Assembly: GCA_017443295.1 (NCBI GenBank)
Contig: JAFSNT010000056.1
Span: 1 to 32,022 of the forward strand
Source of the DNA: Clostridia bacterium
Lineage (GTDB): Bacteria; Bacillota; Clostridia; Christensenellales; Aristaeellaceae
Length of the DNA stretch: 32,022 bases
Reading direction: 5' to 3'
Shown here: piece by piece, positions 30,675 through 32,022 of the stretch
Position numbering within the stretch: position 1 is the first letter of the stretch
How the letters are laid out: every line of letters starts with the position of its first letter
Program-made: the position numbers and the translations under genes
The notes under the pieces: model-generated
The model's input: the letters and a program-made list of their open reading frames with translations, nothing else
The model's database searches: none
What the model was told of the DNA's origin: nothing

Positions 30675-32022
30675 TTATCTCCGGCCATCCCGGCGGGGCG
30701 GACGCGCGCCGGCGGGGGCGGAACGGGTGAAGTTGGGATTGTCGTAGGTGATATCGTTGCGGATCAGGTTGATGCGGCCCTGGGAGTCGATCTCGCAGAC
30801 CTTCACTTCCAGCTCGTCGCCGATGTTGACCACGTCTTCCACCTTTTCCACGCGCTTGTTATCCAGCTTGGAAATGTGGATCATGCCGTCCTTGCCGCCC
30901 ACCAGTTCCACGAACGCGCCGAAGTTCATGATGCGCACCACTTTGCCGGTGAACACGTCGCCCACTTCAATATCCTTGGCGATGCCTAAGATGATGGACT
31001 TGGCCTTGTCGGCGGCGGCCTGATCGGCGGTGGAGATGAAGACGCGGCCATCGTCCTCGATGTCGATCTTCACGCCGGTCTCGTCGATGATCTTGTTGAT
31101 CATCTTGCCGCGGGGGCCGATGACCTCGCTGATCTTTTCGGGGTTGATGGAGAAGGTGATGATCTTGGGGGCGAACTTGGACAGGTTCTCGCGGGGACGG
31201 CCTAAGGTATCCAGCATGATGCCGAGGATGTGCAGGCGGCCCTTAAGCGCCTGGGTCAGGGCGCGGCTCAAAATCTCGCGGTTGATGCCCTTGATCTTGA
31301 TATCCATCTGGATGGCGGTGATGCCGTTCATGGTGCCCGCCACCTTAAAGTCCATATCGCCTAAGAAGTCTTCCAGGCCCTGGATGTCGGTCAGCACGGC
31401 GATGTCGCCGGTCTCCGCGTCCTGAATGAGGCCCATGGCCACGCCCGCCACGGGAGCGGTGATGGGCACGCCCGCGTCCATGAGGGACAAGGTGCTGCCG
31501 CACACGGAGGCCATGGAGGAAGAACCGTTGCTGCCCATGATTTCAGAAACCAGACGCAGGGCATAGGGGAAGTCCGCCTCAGAGGGGATCACGGGCACCA
31601 GGGCACGCTCGGCCAAAGCACCGTGGCCGATCTCGCGGCGGTTGGGGCTGCGCAGGCGGCCCGCTTCGCCGGTGGCGTAGGAGGGCATGTTGTACTGGTG
31701 CATGTACCGCTTGCTCTTTTCGTTGGACAGGCCGTCCAGCTCCTGAGCTTCGGAAATCATGCCCAAGGTGGTGATGGTCAGGGCCTGGGTTTCGCCGCGG
31801 GTAAAGACGGCGCTGCCGTGGGTACGGGGCAGAACGCCCACTTCGCACCAGATGGGCCGCACTTCGTCCACCTTGCGGCCGTCGGGACGGATGCCCTGCT
31901 GCAAGATCTTCTTGCGCATGACCTCTTTGCCTAAGTAATACAGGGCGTCGGCCACTTCGCCTTCCCTGCCGGGGAAGATGTCGGCAAAGTGCGCGGCCAC
32001 GTCGGCGGATACTTCCGCGTCG
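30675..32022 (-). CDS. pnp: Polyribonucleotide nucleotidyltransferase (PNPase), 3' part
   Basis: PNPase degrades RNA 3' to 5' with phosphate. The visible 449 residues or so are the C-terminal part and the gene continues beyond the right edge, so the start codon is outside the window. Seen are the end of the helical linker, the second RNase PH core ([49 protein letters not shown]), a KH domain ([25 protein letters not shown]) and an S1 domain ([20 protein letters not shown]), followed by a short Arg/Pro/Gly-rich tail. The catalytic Asp residues of the second core are kept. About 290 N-terminal residues are missing. Transcription continues towards the flavin reductase gene. Confidence 0.96.
   Translation of the reverse strand, partial: DAEVSADVAAHFADIFPGREGEVADALYYLGKEVMRKKILQQGIRPDGRKVDEVRPIWCEVGVLPRTHGSAVFTRGETQALTITTLGMISEAQELDGLSNEKSKRYMHQYNMPSYATGEAGRLRSPNRREIGHGALAERALVPVIPSEADFPYALRLVSEIMGSNGSSSMASVCGSTLSLMDAGVPITAPVAGVAMGLIQDAETGDIAVLTDIQGLEDFLGDMDFKVAGTMNGITAIQMDIKIKGINREILSRALTQALKGRLHILGIMLDTLGRPRENLSKFAPKIITFSINPEKISEVIGPRGKMINKIIDETGVKIDIEDDGRVFISTADQAAADKAKSIILGIAKDIEVGDVFTGKVVRIMNFGAFVELVGGKDGMIHISKLDNKRVEKVEDVVNIGDELEVKVCEIDSQGRINLIRNDITYDNPNFTRSAPAGARPPRRDGRR

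Overview
The window is a gene-dense stretch of a moderately high-GC genome of the class Clostridia (phylum Bacillota). The evidence is the gene content and order: hisS-aspS, the Asp23/AmaP/DUF2273 envelope set, then nusB-folD-xseA-xseB-ispA in one collinear run, a cysteine desulfurase-thiI pair, AGGAGG-type ribosome binding sites and sigma-A promoters of the TTGCCA-17-TATAAT kind. A carbohydrate ABC importer, an intracellular GH29 fucosidase, a GPH-type symporter and acetate kinase suggest a fermentative, glycan-using bacterium, plausibly from an animal gut or rumen. That habitat is inference; genus and species cannot be read from the sequence. No rRNA, tRNA, CRISPR array, intact transposase or prophage gene was seen.

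Plus strand, 1-15634. hisS and an archaeal/eukaryotic-type aspS form an aminoacyl-tRNA synthetase pair. A repeat-rich intergenic element follows, then a strong promoter drives asp23-amaP-DUF2273 and probably the tightly packed nusB, Kae1-like, methyltransferase, folD, xseA, xseB, ispA, DUF212 and membrane-protein genes, many of which overlap. A second repeat element precedes the sulfur-transfer pair (cysteine desulfurase, thiI). Directly behind thiI sit three small accessory genes: a DUF3990 ADP-ribosyltransferase-like protein and two small partners. They look like a toxin-antitoxin-type module. A terminator ends this block and an RDD-family membrane protein follows under its own promoter.

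Plus strand, 15635-20280. A third repeat element, different in sequence but built the same way, precedes a complete sugar ABC importer (ATPase, two permeases, solute-binding protein) that ends at a strong intrinsic terminator.

Minus strand, 20301-25981. A GPH-family symporter, an alpha/beta hydrolase, a GH29 alpha-L-fucosidase and two tandem DHH/NrnA-like nanoRNase/pAp-phosphatase genes read leftwards, probably as one transcript from a sigma-A promoter at 26020-26048. A short single-pass membrane protein of unknown function is transcribed divergently from a promoter that carries a perfect 12-bp palindrome.

Minus strand, 26696-32022. This part holds flavodoxin, acetate kinase, an M16 peptidase, a flavin reductase-like protein and the 3' two-thirds of pnp, which runs off the right edge.

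The observations most worth following are: (i) a family of intergenic inverted repeats whose arms are tandem heptanucleotides, with two sequence types in three copies; (ii) the DUF3990 three-gene module; (iii) replacement of the bacterial AspRS by a short, possibly non-discriminating type in the usual hisS-aspS position; (iv) a TsaD/Kae1 paralogue beside nusB; and (v) a 22-bp perfect hairpin behind pnp.
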